Positions 35,229 through 45,000 are shown, numbered from the stretch's first letter. The stretch is DNA of 64,000 nt from Ravibacter sp964562455 (GCA_964562455.1 CAZLTN010000018.1:14487-78486), one strand, 5' to 3'. Made by a program: numbers and translations. The notes: generated by a model not told the origin, from the letters alone.

Positions 35229-36230
35229 TTACCATCTTACCAAAGCGGAAGCCCAGGTAAAACCGCTTCCGAAGGCTGCGAAACATATCAGGTCACCCGG
35301 CTTTACCTTCCCCTGCTCCCACGCTTCCGAAAGGGCTATCGGTATCGAAGCCGCGGTAGTATTGCCGTATTTTTGGATATTGTTCATTACTTTTTCTTCC
35401 GGGAGCCCCATTTTCTGCCTGATGTACTCGCTGATCCTGATATTGGCCTGATGGGGGATCAGCAGTGTAATATCGTCTTCAGAAAGCCCGTTGGCCTCGA
35501 GCGCCTCCCTTATTACTTCCTCGAATCGTACTACCGCGTGTTTAAAAACGGTATTACCGTTCATTACGACATTAAATCCCCCCTCATCTACCATTTCACG
35601 GGTTGCGGCCCTTGTTTCCCGGCTCGAGCCCGGGTCCTTCACATACAGGTCTTCCGCATAACGGCCGTCGGCATGAAGATGTGTCGACAAAATCCTGCTG
35701 CCGGGTTGTTCGGTTGCCTCTACTACTACCGCACCGGCCCCATCGCCGAAAATAACTGCCACATTCCTGCCTTCGGTACTTTTATCTATCCATGTAGATT
35801 GTATTTCAGCGCCGATTACAAGCGCTTTTTTATACATCCCGGTTTTGATAAACTGGTCTGCGATCGAAATTGCGTACACAAACCCGGAACATTGCTGCCT
35901 GATATCTATCACAGGTTTCGTCTCCATACCCAGCTCTCTCTGCATCAGGAAAGCGCTCCCGGGAAAAAAGTAGTCGGGGGTAATGGTCGCATAAATAATC
36001 ACATCAATGTCTTCTGTCGTCCTTCCCGCTCTCTCCAGCGCCATCCTGCTCGCATGTGCCGCCATGCTGGCATTGGTGTCCTTACCATATTCAAAAAACC
36101 TCCTTTCCCCTATACCGGTACGATCCCTGATCCATTCATCGGAGGTATCCATCCATTTAGTCAGATCCTGATTGGTGACAATATTCCCTGGAACATAATG
36201 CCCTACCCCCGTAATTCGCGAAGATGTCAT
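35229..36230 (-). CDS. fabH: 3-oxoacyl-ACP synthase III (KAS III)
   Basis: The 333-residue product is a beta-ketoacyl-ACP synthase III, which condenses acetyl-CoA (or branched acyl-CoA) with malonyl-ACP to start fatty acid synthesis. The catalytic triad is C114 (RQQCSGF), H260 (LIPHQANIRI) and N290 (KYGNTTAAS). The N-terminus (ITGVGHYVPGNIVTNQDL) and the GDGAGAVVV segment are typical. Bacteroidota often carry several FabH paralogues; this one sits next to an Omp85 gene and 148 bp after pssA, so it may be an accessory copy rather than the main initiation enzyme. That ranking is inference. Confidence 0.92.
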   Translation of the reverse strand: MTSSRITGVGHYVPGNIVTNQDLTKWMDTSDEWIRDRTGIGERRFFEYGKDTNASMAAHASRMALERAGRTTEDIDVIIYATITPDYFFPGSAFLMQRELGMETKPVIDIRQQCSGFVYAISIADQFIKTGMYKKALVIGAEIQSTWIDKSTEGRNVAVIFGDGAGAVVVEATEQPGSRILSTHLHADGRYAEDLYVKDPGSSRETRAATREMVDEGGFNVVMNGNTVFKHAVVRFEEVIREALEANGLSEDDITLLIPHQANIRISEYIRQKMGLPEEKVMNNIQKYGNTTAASIPIALSEAWEQGKVKPGDLICFAAFGSGFTWASALVRW

Positions 36231-36322
36231 ACTTTTTCGGTTTACAACCTGTAAATAAAGTTTCTCTATTTTAATACCCTCTCCCGCCCTCCCAATCGTT
36301 TTCGGGACTATCAGCGATCAGG

Positions 36323-36385
36323 ACACATCCCCCCCACATCACCACATCCCCACATCATCACATCCCCACATCACCACATCACCTC
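36323..36385. repeat. CACATC-type microsatellite next to pssA stop
   Basis: About 60 bp of imperfect 9-10-bp units (CACATCACCA, CACATCCC, CACATCATCA) runs from 36323 into the last codons of pssA (stop at 36379). Slippage here could alter the spacer or the pssA C-terminus. Confidence 0.8.
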
Positions 36386-37071
36386 CTCACCCTATCCTCC
36401 ACTACCGACACCCCCAGGTAAATCATCATAATAAAAGGTACTGCCGCCCACCTGAACAGGATCAGAAGCACCACCGAAGCGGCTATCAGCATGTAGCGCA
36501 GCCTGTTGCCTGCCCATCCGAATCCTTTGAACTTAAGCGCAAGCAGCGGAATTTCGGCAACGAGCAGATAGGATATGACGACCGAAAAAACAACCAGGCT
36601 CCATGGGTTTCCAATGACAGCCTGTCCCTGCGGATAGCCAGCCAGAATATGCGGGAATGACGCAATCAGCATGGCATTGGCAGGCGTCGGCAATCCTATG
36701 AAACGATCTGTCTGCCGGGGGTCATTATTAAACTTTGCGAGCCTTAGAGCCGAAAAAAGGGCTACTATGAATGCCGAATAGGCCAGCCATTTGTTCCCTG
36801 ACTCCGCAAATCCGCCGGTCATTATATCAAACAGGATAAAAGAAGGCAGCACCCCGAACGTTACCATATCCGCCAGCGAATCCAGGTCTTTGCCTATAGC
36901 TGAGGAGGCTTTCAGTAGCCTGGCCGCAAAACCGTCAAAAAAATCGAACAGCGCTGCCAGCAGTATCAGGAAAGAGGCCCCTTCCGCATTATTTTCGAAT
37001 ACCCGCACTATTCCTATGCAACCGCACAGAAGATTGGCCAGGGTAAACATATTAGGTATGTGTCGGATCAT
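36379..37071 (-). CDS. pssA: CDP-diacylglycerol--serine O-phosphatidyltransferase
   Basis: I start at the ATG at 37071 (MIRHIPNMFTLANLLCG), giving 230 residues. A longer reading from 37206 would overlap the next gene by 95 bp and adds non-family sequence. The CDP-alcohol phosphotransferase motif D-x2-DG-x2-AR-x8-G-x3-D-x3-D is complete at D43, D46, G47, A50, R51, G60, D64 and D68. About six transmembrane helices follow. The enzyme joins serine to CDP-diacylglycerol at the inner membrane, the first step to phosphatidylethanolamine. It lies 40 bp after an MBL-fold gene on the same strand. The final residues are encoded inside the CACATC microsatellite. Confidence 0.92.
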   Translation of the reverse strand: MIRHIPNMFTLANLLCGCIGIVRVFENNAEGASFLILLAALFDFFDGFAARLLKASSAIGKDLDSLADMVTFGVLPSFILFDIMTGGFAESGNKWLAYSAFIVALFSALRLAKFNNDPRQTDRFIGLPTPANAMLIASFPHILAGYPQGQAVIGNPWSLVVFSVVISYLLVAEIPLLALKFKGFGWAGNRLRYMLIAASVVLLILFRWAAVPFIMMIYLGVSVVEDRVRR

Positions 37072-37111
37072 CTCGTTTCTGTAAAGGCTTCCCGTGCTAA
37101 AAACTCCCCGG

Positions 37112-37753
37112 TCAGAGCCGGAAAAAAGGATTATTCTTCTTTTCGTACCCGACAGTTGTAGAAGGGCCGTGCCCGGGATAGACGGTAACATCGTCAGGCA
37201 GGACAAATACTTTTTCTATGATACTCCTGATCAGGGTCTGGTGACTACCTCCCGGCAGATCCGTCCGTCCGATACTTCCTCTAAACAGTACATCGCCCGC
37301 CAGGAGCACCCGGTCCTCCCCGCTGTAAAAGGCGATATGCCCGGGTGAATGTCCCGGGACAAAAATAATATCCATTTCCGACGACCCGAAAGTAATTTTC
37401 CCACCTTCCTGCAACCATTGGTCTGCTCCGGGTTCGTCATAAGCATTGAATCCATAGTGAGGTGCATACACCTTTACCGAACGCAGTATGGGCTCCTCCT
37501 GAAGATGCAGAGCAAACGGAATCCCGTACCTGTTTTTCACATAAGCAGCCCCCAATACATGGTCCACATGGGCGTGGGTATTGGCAATCAGAACGGGATT
37601 TAGCTTATTTTCAGCGATAAAGTCTGACAGGCGACGATCCTCATTCGGCTCGTAATTACCCGGGTCGACAATTACCGCCTCCCGGGTTTCATCATATATA
37701 ACGTATGTATTTTCGGCGAACGGATTAAATGTGAATGTGGCAATCTTTATCAT
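37112..37753 (-). CDS. MBL-fold metallo-hydrolase, glyoxalase II-like
   Basis: The product (213 aa) is a cytoplasmic metallo-beta-lactamase-fold hydrolase. The binuclear metal motif is H60-A-H62-V-D64-H65 with H135 (VPGHSPGH), D154 (LLAGDVLF) and H195 (VYPGHGPST). The architecture matches glyoxalase II or thioesterase-type members (GloB-like, YcbL type), which hydrolyse S-lactoylglutathione or related thioesters; Bacteroidota often lack glutathione, so the real substrate may differ. The gene is 40 bp upstream of pssA, suggesting co-transcription without an obvious functional link. Confidence 0.9.
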   Translation of the reverse strand: MIKIATFTFNPFAENTYVIYDETREAVIVDPGNYEPNEDRRLSDFIAENKLNPVLIANTHAHVDHVLGAAYVKNRYGIPFALHLQEEPILRSVKVYAPHYGFNAYDEPGADQWLQEGGKITFGSSEMDIIFVPGHSPGHIAFYSGEDRVLLAGDVLFRGSIGRTDLPGGSHQTLIRSIIEKVFVLPDDVTVYPGHGPSTTVGYEKKNNPFFRL

Positions 37754-37890
37754 GGAATATCCTGCAACTGTCTTTCAGCCCGCAAGTTAGGAATAAATGG
37801 CCGTCTGCCTTCCGTTTCTTGTCAAATGGCAAGTGATTTCTACCTGTAACGTTTATAAATTGGCACCTGAAATAACAAACAAAATATATC

Positions 37891-38340
37891 ATGCAAAGGT
37901 TAAATTTTCAGATCAGCATAAACGCACCGGCAGACAAGGTTGCTAAAATCATGCTTGGCAAAGAGACTTTTAAGCTCTGGACGGTAGAATTCGAACCCAC
38001 GTCCGACTTCGTGGGAAGCTGGGGGAAAGGCGATAAGATCTATTTTACTTCTACAGACAGCGACAGCAAAAAAAGCGGCATGGTTTCTGAAATAGCAGAG
38101 CATATCCCCAATAAATTTGTGTCGATCCGTCATTACGGTATACTGGACGACGGCAGGGAAATTCTCGAAGGCGAACAGGTGGAAAAATGGGCAGGGGGAT
38201 TTGAGAACTATATCTTCGAAGAAATTGACGGCATCACTACCGTCAAGGTAGAGCTGGACACGACAGAAGAGACTATCCCGTATTTCAATCTCACTTATCC
38301 CAAAGCACTCGGAAGACTGAAAGAACTTTGTGAGAAGTAA
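37891..38340 (+). CDS. SRPBCC / AHSA1-type START-fold protein
   Basis: The 149-residue product has the START/Bet v1-like pattern of the AHSA1 group: LNFQISINAPADKVAKIMLGKETFKLWT at the N-terminus (read in parts), GSWGKGDKIYF, a central GMVSEIAEHIPNKFVSIRHYG strand pair and a C-terminal helix (YPKALGRLKELCEK). Members bind hydrophobic ligands or act as stress-linked co-chaperones; no ligand is indicated. It is first in a plus-strand trio with a DUF1801 gene (44 bp on) and an SRPBCC-DinB fusion (35 bp further), which may be one operon of small-molecule or stress proteins. Confidence 0.85.
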   Translation: MQRLNFQISINAPADKVAKIMLGKETFKLWTVEFEPTSDFVGSWGKGDKIYFTSTDSDSKKSGMVSEIAEHIPNKFVSIRHYGILDDGREILEGEQVEKWAGGFENYIFEEIDGITTVKVELDTTEETIPYFNLTYPKALGRLKELCEK

Positions 38341-38384
38341 AGCAACAGACGGGCGGCTTTCATTCCAGTTTAAACAAAATTACT

Positions 38385-38744
38385 ATGGCAAAAACAGATT
38401 ACCGGAACATCGATGAATATCACTCCTCATTCCCGGAAGATGCTCAGATAAGGATGCAGCAAATCCGGGAAATCATAAGAGAAACAGCTCCCGGCGCCGA
38501 AGAGGTCATTAGCTACCAGATACCCGCGTTTAAAATCGGCAGGAAATTCCTGATCTACTATGCCGCTTTCGAAAACCATATTTCTATTTCAAGTCCCTGG
38601 AGCCAGGCCTTACTGGAAGAATTCGAGCCTGAGTTGTCCGGGCTGAAAGTATCCAAATCAGTTATCCAGTTCCCGAATAAAACCCCATTGCCTTCAGACC
38701 TCATAAGGCGCATCGTAGCGTTCCGGAAAAACGAAATTGCCTGA
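38385..38744 (+). CDS. DUF1801 family protein (YdhG-like, 'iron chaperone')
   Basis: The 119-residue product is a full-length DUF1801 protein: IDEYHSSFPEDAQIRMQQIREIIRE at the start, GAEEVISYQIPAFKIGRKFLIYYAAFENHISISSP (in parts) and a terminal IQFPNKTPLPSDLIRRIVAFRKNE. The fold is related to frataxin/YdhG, and some members are annotated as intracellular iron chaperones, though this function is weakly supported across the family. No signal peptide is present. It sits between two START-domain genes on the same strand. Confidence 0.88.
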   Translation: MAKTDYRNIDEYHSSFPEDAQIRMQQIREIIRETAPGAEEVISYQIPAFKIGRKFLIYYAAFENHISISSPWSQALLEEFEPELSGLKVSKSVIQFPNKTPLPSDLIRRIVAFRKNEIA

Positions 38745-38779
38745 ACAAAACTCTGCTTCAACCAAAAAACCACAAACAA

Positions 38780-39841
38780 ATGAAAGTATTAAAGAAAATT
38801 CTCATCGCGCTGCTGATCATTATTGCGATTCCGCTGATCGTGGCGTTGTTCGTTTCGAAACACTTTAGCGCCGAAGGTACGGCTACCATCGCCAAGCCTA
38901 AACAGGAAGTATTCGACTATATTAAAAGCATAAACAACCAGCGCGATTTCGGCGTATGGTTCAAGATGGATCCCGACATCAAAACTACATCGGAAGGTAC
39001 AGACGGCACGGAAGGGTATGTGTATAAATGGGAAAGCCAAAAAGTAGGGAACGGCTCGCAGACCATCACGAAGATCGTACCGGGCGACTCGATCCTTTCC
39101 AGGCTTGACTTCGGATTCGGCGAACCGGCAGAGGGTTATTTCAAAGTGAAGGAAATAACCCCCGACGAGACTGCAGTCACCTGGGGAATCAGAGGCGAAT
39201 CTCCCTACCCCTGGAACCTTATGAGCCTGTTCATGGACATGAACAAGGATTTCGAAAAAGGCACTCAGAATCTGAAGGAAATCCTAGAAGCGAGGGAAAG
39301 CCCGAAGACCGGGAAAGAAAAACTGGCAGCCTACTACGCCGAAACCTATGCCAACCTGCTAAAATCCGTCGAAGGGCTGTCTGATGCCCAGCTTAATTTC
39401 AAGCCCGGCAAAGACCGCTGGTCGGTGGCGCAGTGCGTCGAGCATATCGCACTTACTGCGCCGGAGCTTTTCGGATACCTGAAGAAAGGGCTGGATGCAC
39501 CTGAAAACCCCGCCCGGAAAGGAGAGGTTAAAATGACCGACGAGGACATCATCAAAGCCATGACCAACCGTGAGCACAAGGCGAAGGCGGCCGACAATAT
39601 GCAGCCATCGAAAGCGGCCATTGACGTAAAGGCAAGACTGGAGCAGTTGAAAAAGCAAAACGACGAAATACTTGCCTATCTGGGCGGTTTTTCTGAAGAA
39701 TCGCTGAGAAACCGAATTATGGATGCGCCATTCGGGGCTGTCGACGCATACCAGTTCGCTTTGTTTATACCCGGGCATACCGCACGCCATACACTCCAGG
39801 CCGAAGAGGTAAAATCAGACCCGGGTTTTCCGAAAAACTGA
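38780..39841 (+). CDS. Membrane-anchored SRPBCC-DinB fusion protein
   Basis: The product (353 aa) joins three parts. An N-terminal transmembrane helix (7-27, ILIALLIIIAIPLIVALFVS) is followed by an SRPBCC/START domain (about 33-175: GTATIAKPKQEVFDYIKSI, FGFGEPAEGYFKVKEI, MNKDFEKGTQNLKEI). A DinB/YfiT-like four-helix domain makes up about 188-350 (LKSVEGLSDAQLNFKPGKDRWSVAQCVEHI in parts, HTARHTLQAEEV). DinB-like domains usually carry a metal site of three His; H221 in VEHI and the C-terminal HTARH are candidates. I do not know a characterised protein with this architecture. It ends the plus-strand trio, just before the 39.85-kb repeat element. Confidence 0.82.
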   Translation: MKVLKKILIALLIIIAIPLIVALFVSKHFSAEGTATIAKPKQEVFDYIKSINNQRDFGVWFKMDPDIKTTSEGTDGTEGYVYKWESQKVGNGSQTITKIVPGDSILSRLDFGFGEPAEGYFKVKEITPDETAVTWGIRGESPYPWNLMSLFMDMNKDFEKGTQNLKEILEARESPKTGKEKLAAYYAETYANLLKSVEGLSDAQLNFKPGKDRWSVAQCVEHIALTAPELFGYLKKGLDAPENPARKGEVKMTDEDIIKAMTNREHKAKAADNMQPSKAAIDVKARLEQLKKQNDEILAYLGGFSEESLRNRIMDAPFGAVDAYQFALFIPGHTARHTLQAEEVKSDPGFPKN

Positions 39842-39853
39842 TTCTGTTTTATA

Positions 39854-40054
39854 TTAACCACGGAGTAGGCACGAAGGAGGCACAGAGTCGCACAGAAAAA
39901 AAAGCTGTGTACTTCTGTGCCTCCTCTGCGTTCTCCGTGCTTACCCTCTGCATTCTCCGTGCTTACCCTCTGCGTTCTCCGTGCTTATCCTCTGTGTTCT
40001 CCGTGGTTACCCTCTGCGTTCTCCGTGGTTACCCTCAATGTTCCTCCTGATTAC
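39854..40054. repeat. Intergenic inverted-repeat element with six 22-bp tandem units
   Basis: An imperfect inverted repeat (arms about 39854-39895 and 39903-39944) is built on ACCACGGAG and GGAGGCACAGA with their complements, around AGAAAAAAAAGCT. The right arm ends in CCTCTGCGTTCTCCGTGCTT, which is repeated as 22-bp units at 39923, 39945, 39967, 39989, 40011 and, degenerate, 40033. A related single copy lies at 52732-52813. It fills most of the 323-bp gap before the sigma gene at 40165; no gene is seen in this gap. Confidence 0.85.
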
Positions 40055-40164
40055 CCCCTCTCAAAAAAAAGTATATTTTTTTCAGGACTTTCTACAAAAA
40101 GACATCTCTTATATAAAAAAGGCAAGGTGTTTTCCGATCTTCAGCCCAAACCTGTAGCAACCTG

Positions 40165-40770
40165 ATGCAAAGTCCGAAAACGTTAAAAACCATAAATCAT
40201 CTCTCGCAAAGGCACTTGTTGGAAGAAAACGCGCCCCAGATCTGGCTGTCATTTAAGCAGGGTAACGAAGACGCATTCAACGAGCTGATAGAGCTCTACT
40301 ACCCTGCTATGCTCAACTACGGCCTGCGATTCCAGAAAGACAGGGAGCTGGTAAAAGACTGTATTCAGGACCTGTTTCTCGAACTCTGGAAAAACCGGAA
40401 TTCTATCGGAGACGTCCGTATACCCAAAAGTTATCTCCTGATTTCCCTAAGACGAAAGCTCTTACGGGAAGTAGGCCGGATCCGCTGGCTGAAAGAAGCC
40501 CCGGAAATTTCAGACGACTATGATTTTGAAGTCCAGTTTGCGATAGAAACCTACCTGATCAATACTGAAATTCAGCACGAAGACCTGAAAAAACTCAAGA
40601 AAAGCCTGGCTCAGCTCACTAAGCGCCAGCGGGAAGCGGTGTACCTGAGGTTTTATCAGGAGCTAAGCTACGAAGACATCGCCGACACGATGGGAATTAA
40701 CAGGCACTCTGCCGTCAACCTGGTCTATGAAGCTATCAGATTCATTAAAAACAACTGGATCTACCCATGA
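40165..40770 (+). CDS. FecI-like ECF RNA polymerase sigma-70 factor (locus 2)
   Basis: The 201-residue product is a second Bacteroidota FecI-type sigma factor. Region 2 shows YYPAMLNYGLRFQKDRELVKDCIQDLFLELWKN (in parts). Region 4 shows LAQLTKRQREAVYLRFYQELSYEDIADTMGI and the recognition helix RHSAVNLVYEAIRFIKNNW. Its stop overlaps the fecR start by 4 bp (ATGA), so the two are translationally coupled, unlike locus 1. The ATG at 40165 is the first in frame. It presumably drives susC at 42011 when released by FecR. The upstream DNA is the 22-bp tandem repeat and an AT-rich stretch with no clear TAnnTTTG. Confidence 0.93.
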   Translation: MQSPKTLKTINHLSQRHLLEENAPQIWLSFKQGNEDAFNELIELYYPAMLNYGLRFQKDRELVKDCIQDLFLELWKNRNSIGDVRIPKSYLLISLRRKLLREVGRIRWLKEAPEISDDYDFEVQFAIETYLINTEIQHEDLKKLKKSLAQLTKRQREAVYLRFYQELSYEDIADTMGINRHSAVNLVYEAIRFIKNNWIYP

Positions 40771-41825
40771 AAAACTATGAACAATATGCCCTGGAAGACT
40801 TTGTCCAGGACTTTTACTTTCGTCGGTGGGCGCTGGGTATGCTGGATCCTAAAGACAATTTCTGGGAAACCTGGAGCGAATCCAATCCTGAGAAAAAACT
40901 GCTGATGGAAGAAGCAGCCAGTATGGTCGTCGGACTGGCTTTCAAGCCCGAGGAAGTAGACGTATCGGAAATCAACCAGGCGATAGCCCGCATCGGCCGG
41001 CAGCTTCATAAACCCCCGTTTTTCAAGAGAAAATGGTTCTCTTATGCAGCAGCGGTACTGGTACCTGCCTTTGCTTTTATGACTTTGTGGGTTTATTTTA
41101 AAGATCATCCCGCAGAGGAAGACAATACCCTGATTGCAGGGTCGGATACCGCCTGGAACATAAACGGGAGCGGCGAGGTAGTAACGATCCCTCTTTCCGA
41201 CGGCAGCACGGTAAAATTGTCTCCATCCAGTCGCCTCAGAGTGGATGAACAATTCGGGAAGATCAACCGGTTGGTATGGCTGGAAGGCGAAGCCTCTTTC
41301 GACGTGGTCAAAAACCCTGAACAACCTTTTGTAGTACATTCTCATAATGTCTTAACTAAAGTACTGGGTACTGTTTTCCATGTGAAAGCCTATGAACATG
41401 ATGAAAATGTGTCTGTCTCCGTCTCCTCGGGGAAGGTCACCGTTCAAAAAACCCGTGACGAACAGCAGGCGGACGAAGCCGTAGCCGAAATGGTGCTGAC
41501 ACCGAATCAGCAGGCGGTTATTTCGAGGAAGAATGATAAGATCATCAAGACGCTGGTAGAAGCTCCGGCTGTCCTGAAGCAGCCCGAACATCACCGGCAC
41601 TTCACGTTCTACGATACGCCGATCCCGGAAGTATTTGCTACGCTCGAACAGGCTTACGGCATCCCGATCGCTTACGACAGGGAAAAGCTTGCCAAATGCA
41701 ACCTCACCGCGAGGCTGACTGAAGAAGACCTCTTTAACAAGCTGGATCTCATCTGCGAAACGATACAGGTAAGCTACAGGATCACAGACGGCCAGATCCT
41801 GGTCAACGGCCCCGGGTGTGATTAA
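40767..41825 (+). CDS. FecR family anti-sigma factor (locus 2)
   Basis: The product (352 aa) has a sigma-binding cytoplasmic part (1-88, ALEDFVQDFYFRRWAL), a transmembrane helix (about 92-112, YAAAVLVPAFAFMTLWVYF), a FecR domain (about 130-255: LSDGSTVKLSPSSRLRV, VWLEGEASFDVVKNPEQPFVV, LGTVFHVKAYE) and a C-terminal DUF4974 domain (FTFYDTPIPEVFATLEQAYGI...ICETIQVSYRI). It transmits occupancy of the downstream SusC to the sigma factor. It overlaps the sigma gene by 4 bp and is followed by two hairpins before susC. Confidence 0.93.
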   Translation: MKNYEQYALEDFVQDFYFRRWALGMLDPKDNFWETWSESNPEKKLLMEEAASMVVGLAFKPEEVDVSEINQAIARIGRQLHKPPFFKRKWFSYAAAVLVPAFAFMTLWVYFKDHPAEEDNTLIAGSDTAWNINGSGEVVTIPLSDGSTVKLSPSSRLRVDEQFGKINRLVWLEGEASFDVVKNPEQPFVVHSHNVLTKVLGTVFHVKAYEHDENVSVSVSSGKVTVQKTRDEQQADEAVAEMVLTPNQQAVISRKNDKIIKTLVEAPAVLKQPEHHRHFTFYDTPIPEVFATLEQAYGIPIAYDREKLAKCNLTARLTEEDLFNKLDLICETIQVSYRITDGQILVNGPGCD

Positions 41826-41827
41826 TG

Positions 41828-41861
41828 GCAATCAGTTGTCAGAAAGCTGATAACTGATTGC
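41828..41861. repeat. 15-bp hairpin just after fecR (locus 2)
   Basis: GCAATCAGTTGTCAG (41828-41842) pairs with CTGATAACTGATTGC (41847-41861), with one G-U pair and a 4-base loop. There is no T-tract. It looks like the ATCAGTTATCAGC-type dispersed repeats of Bacteroidota, and may stabilise the fecIR mRNA end. Confidence 0.7.
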
Positions 41862-41880
41862 TGACGGCCGATAGCAAAAA

Positions 41881-41907
41881 TCCGGCAGCACTGCGAATGC
41901 CGCCGGA
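41881..41907 (+). terminator. Second hairpin upstream of susC (locus 2)
   Basis: TCCGGCAGC (41881-41889) pairs with GCCGCCGGA (41899-41907) with one mismatch, preceded by CAAAAA and followed by ATAATT. GC-rich, but the T-run is poor. Its position matches the locus 1 hairpin between fecR and susC, suggesting separate regulator and transporter transcripts. Confidence 0.5.
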
Positions 41908-42010
41908 ATAATTGACGGGAAGCCGCTGCGAACGGTCTCTCCGCGAAGTTCTTGTCCAAACATCTCTGAACTATGTTAAACAAAAACCGCCTTTACGGCA
42001 ATCCAAATCT

Positions 42011-45000
42011 ATGAAATACCATTTACAAAAGCATGATCTGTTGTTTAGAATCATGAGGATCAGCATCCAACAAATCAGCATGCTGCTGCTGGCCGTGAGT
42101 ATTTCACAGGCCACGGTGCTTTCAGGCCAGAATATTCTGGAACAGCAGATTTCGGTACGCGCTGAAAACGAGACTTTGAAATCTGTGCTGACGCAGATTG
42201 AAAAGAAGGCAAACGTCCGCTTTATGTACAGTTCGAAAGTGGTAGGAGCCGATCGGAAAATCGATGTTTCGGTGTCTGCACAACCCCTCGGGAAGGTACT
42301 TCAAACCGTTTTCGAGCCGCTGGGGCTCGTGTACAGGATTAGCGGGGAGCACATTATATTGAGCCGTACCAGGGCATTTGAAAGCCTGGGCGACCAGATG
42401 GCCCCTCTGACGGCCAGGATACTGTCACCTGCTGAACGAACCATTAGCGGGACTGTGAAAGACATGGAGGGAGAACGCCTTCCGGGCGTAAGCGTATTGC
42501 TGAAAGGCACGCACAGGGGCACCGTGACAGACCCTGACGGAAAATTTATCCTGACACTGAACGACCGCGAACTGAACGACAACGCGGTACTGGTGTTCTC
42601 GTTCGTAGGGTTCATATCGAAAGAAATTCCCATCCAGAACAGATCACAGATAGACATCGCGCTTGAAGTGGATAACAAATCCCTGGAGGAACTTGTAGTA
42701 GTCGGTTACGGCACACAGAAGAAGGTAAACCTCACAGGTGCCGTCGACGCGATCAAGGCGGATGATATTGTTTCCCGTCCTGTTGGCCAGGCTTCTTCTG
42801 CGCTCCAGGGTATGGCGCCGGGAGTAACAGTGACGCAGCGCTCAGGAAAGCCGGGTGCTGACGGCGGTACCATCAGGATACGCGGTATCGGTACGCTGGG
42901 AAATTCGAACCCGCTCGTCCTGGTCGACGGCGTACCGATGAGCCTCAATAATGTGGATGTCAATGAAATAGAATCTATTTCGGTATTAAAAGATGCCGCT
43001 TCTGCCGCCATTTACGGCTCACGGGCAGCCAACGGGGTGATCCTGGTCACGACCAAAAGAGGGAAAAGCGGGCAGTTTTCGGTTAACTATCGCAACAATG
43101 TGGGATGGCAGGAGCCTACCGCAATGATGAAAAAAGTAAGCGGGTACGACCATATGGTGATGATCAACGAAGCCAACCGCAATGTAGGACGTAACGCGCC
43201 GTTTTCGGATGATTATCTGGAAGCCTACCGGCTGAATGCCCCTTCGGACGAATATCCTGAAACCAACTGGCACAAGGAAATGGTAAAGAAGAAGGCCTTC
43301 CAGCAAAATCATTACATCGGCATCAATGGAGGGGGTGAGAAAATGAGTATCCTGGGCTCGGTTTCCTACATGGACCAGGACGGCATACTGGAATCCAATT
43401 TCAAGCGTCTTAACCTGAGGCTTAATTCCGACATCAAGGTCAAAGACAATCTCCAGGTAGGGCTGGATATCGTCGCCCGCAACGACGTTCGCACCGAACA
43501 GCCTCAGCAATGGGGATGGCTGCTCCGCTACCCCCACAACATTTCGGGGAAAAATGAAAACGGCTCCTGGGGTGTGGGTTGGGACGGTCAGAATGGCTGG
43601 GCCAGCCTGAAGGACGGAGGTTATACCAACGACAAACGGCACGAGCTGATGGCCAACCTCAAGATGAACTGGCAGCCTTTCGCGGGCTTCAATCTGAACC
43701 TGCAGGCAGCGCCCAATCTCACCTATCGCCATGATAAGAGCTTCCGGAAGCATGTGAACCTTTATTTCCCTGACGGGACAATCGTCAACCCCAGCGAGTT
43801 CAAAGCCAGTCTGAATGAAAAGTACACCAAATCCGTTACCAACAATTACCGGGCGGTGGCCACTTATAACAAGACCATCAGCGCCCATTCATTCGGTGTG
43901 CTGGCAGGGGTAGAAGCGATCGACTTCAGGACCGAGTTCCTGTCGGGCTTCCGCGACCAGTACCCGCTCGAAAACTACGACGTGATCAATGTCGGCTCTA
44001 CCGCAAACCAGAGAACGACCGGATCGGCCGACGAATGGTCGCTGCTGTCGTATTTCGGCCGGCTGAATTACAGCTTCAACGACCGGTATCTCTTTGAAGC
44101 AAACCTCAGGGCTGACGGCTCCTCGCGCTTTACGGGTGACAATAAATTCGGTTTCTTCCCTTCTGTATCGGCCGGATGGCGCATTTCGGAGGAATCGTTC
44201 CTCTCCGGTGTAAGGTGGATCAACGAGCTTAAAATCAGGGGTTCCTGGGGAACGCTGGGAAACCAGGAAGTGATGTTGGCTAACCAGGATATACTTTATT
44301 ACCCGTTCGCTTCCGGTATTACGATGGGAGAGAATTACGTCTTCGGCCCCGACATCCCGGCGCTGGGAGCTGCGCTGATTAACGCAGGGAATCCGGGTAT
44401 TACCTGGGAAAGTACCAGGATGGTAAATGTGGGTTTCGACGCCAGTATAGGAGACTTCGAGGTAACAGCGGATTATTATGTCAAAAATACCGGTGATATT
44501 CTTCTGCGGTTGCCCGCTCCCCGCATATCCGGGTTGGTAGAGCCCATTCAGAATGCAGGGAAGGTCCGGAATACCGGTTGGGATCTCAGCCTTACCTACC
44601 GCAAAAACTTCAATGGCCTGCAGGTAGGCGTTTCCGGGAACCTGTCGGATGTGAACAACCGCATCACCGACCTGGTCGGTACCGGCCCCTATATCTATAC
44701 CCGCGAAATCGACCAGCAGGGCAAACCCTTCCGGTCGCTCTACGGCCTGCGTGCAATCGGCTATTTCCAAAACCAGGAGGAGGTAGACAATCATGCAAAG
44801 CAGTTCGGCCCGATGAAGCCGGGAGATATCAAATATGAAGACATCAATAACGACGGCTTCATCAATGCCGAAGACCGGGTCATTATAGGCAATACGATCC
44901 CGAAATATACCTATGGCCTGAATGTTACCCTCGGTTATAAGGGATTCGACTTAGGTATCTTCGGACAAGGTGTGGGGAAAGTTGACGGCTACCTCGATAA

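Noticed and set aside
39917..40165. 82-aa open frame across the 22-bp tandem repeat
   Set aside because: Its protein is simply the translation of the repeat (LRSPCLPSAFSVLT units), with no family pattern, and it abuts the sigma gene start.
43019..44794. Two minus-strand open frames of about 290-300 aa inside susC of locus 2
   Set aside because: Antisense to a transporter with intact SusC signatures; long antisense frames are common at this GC content.
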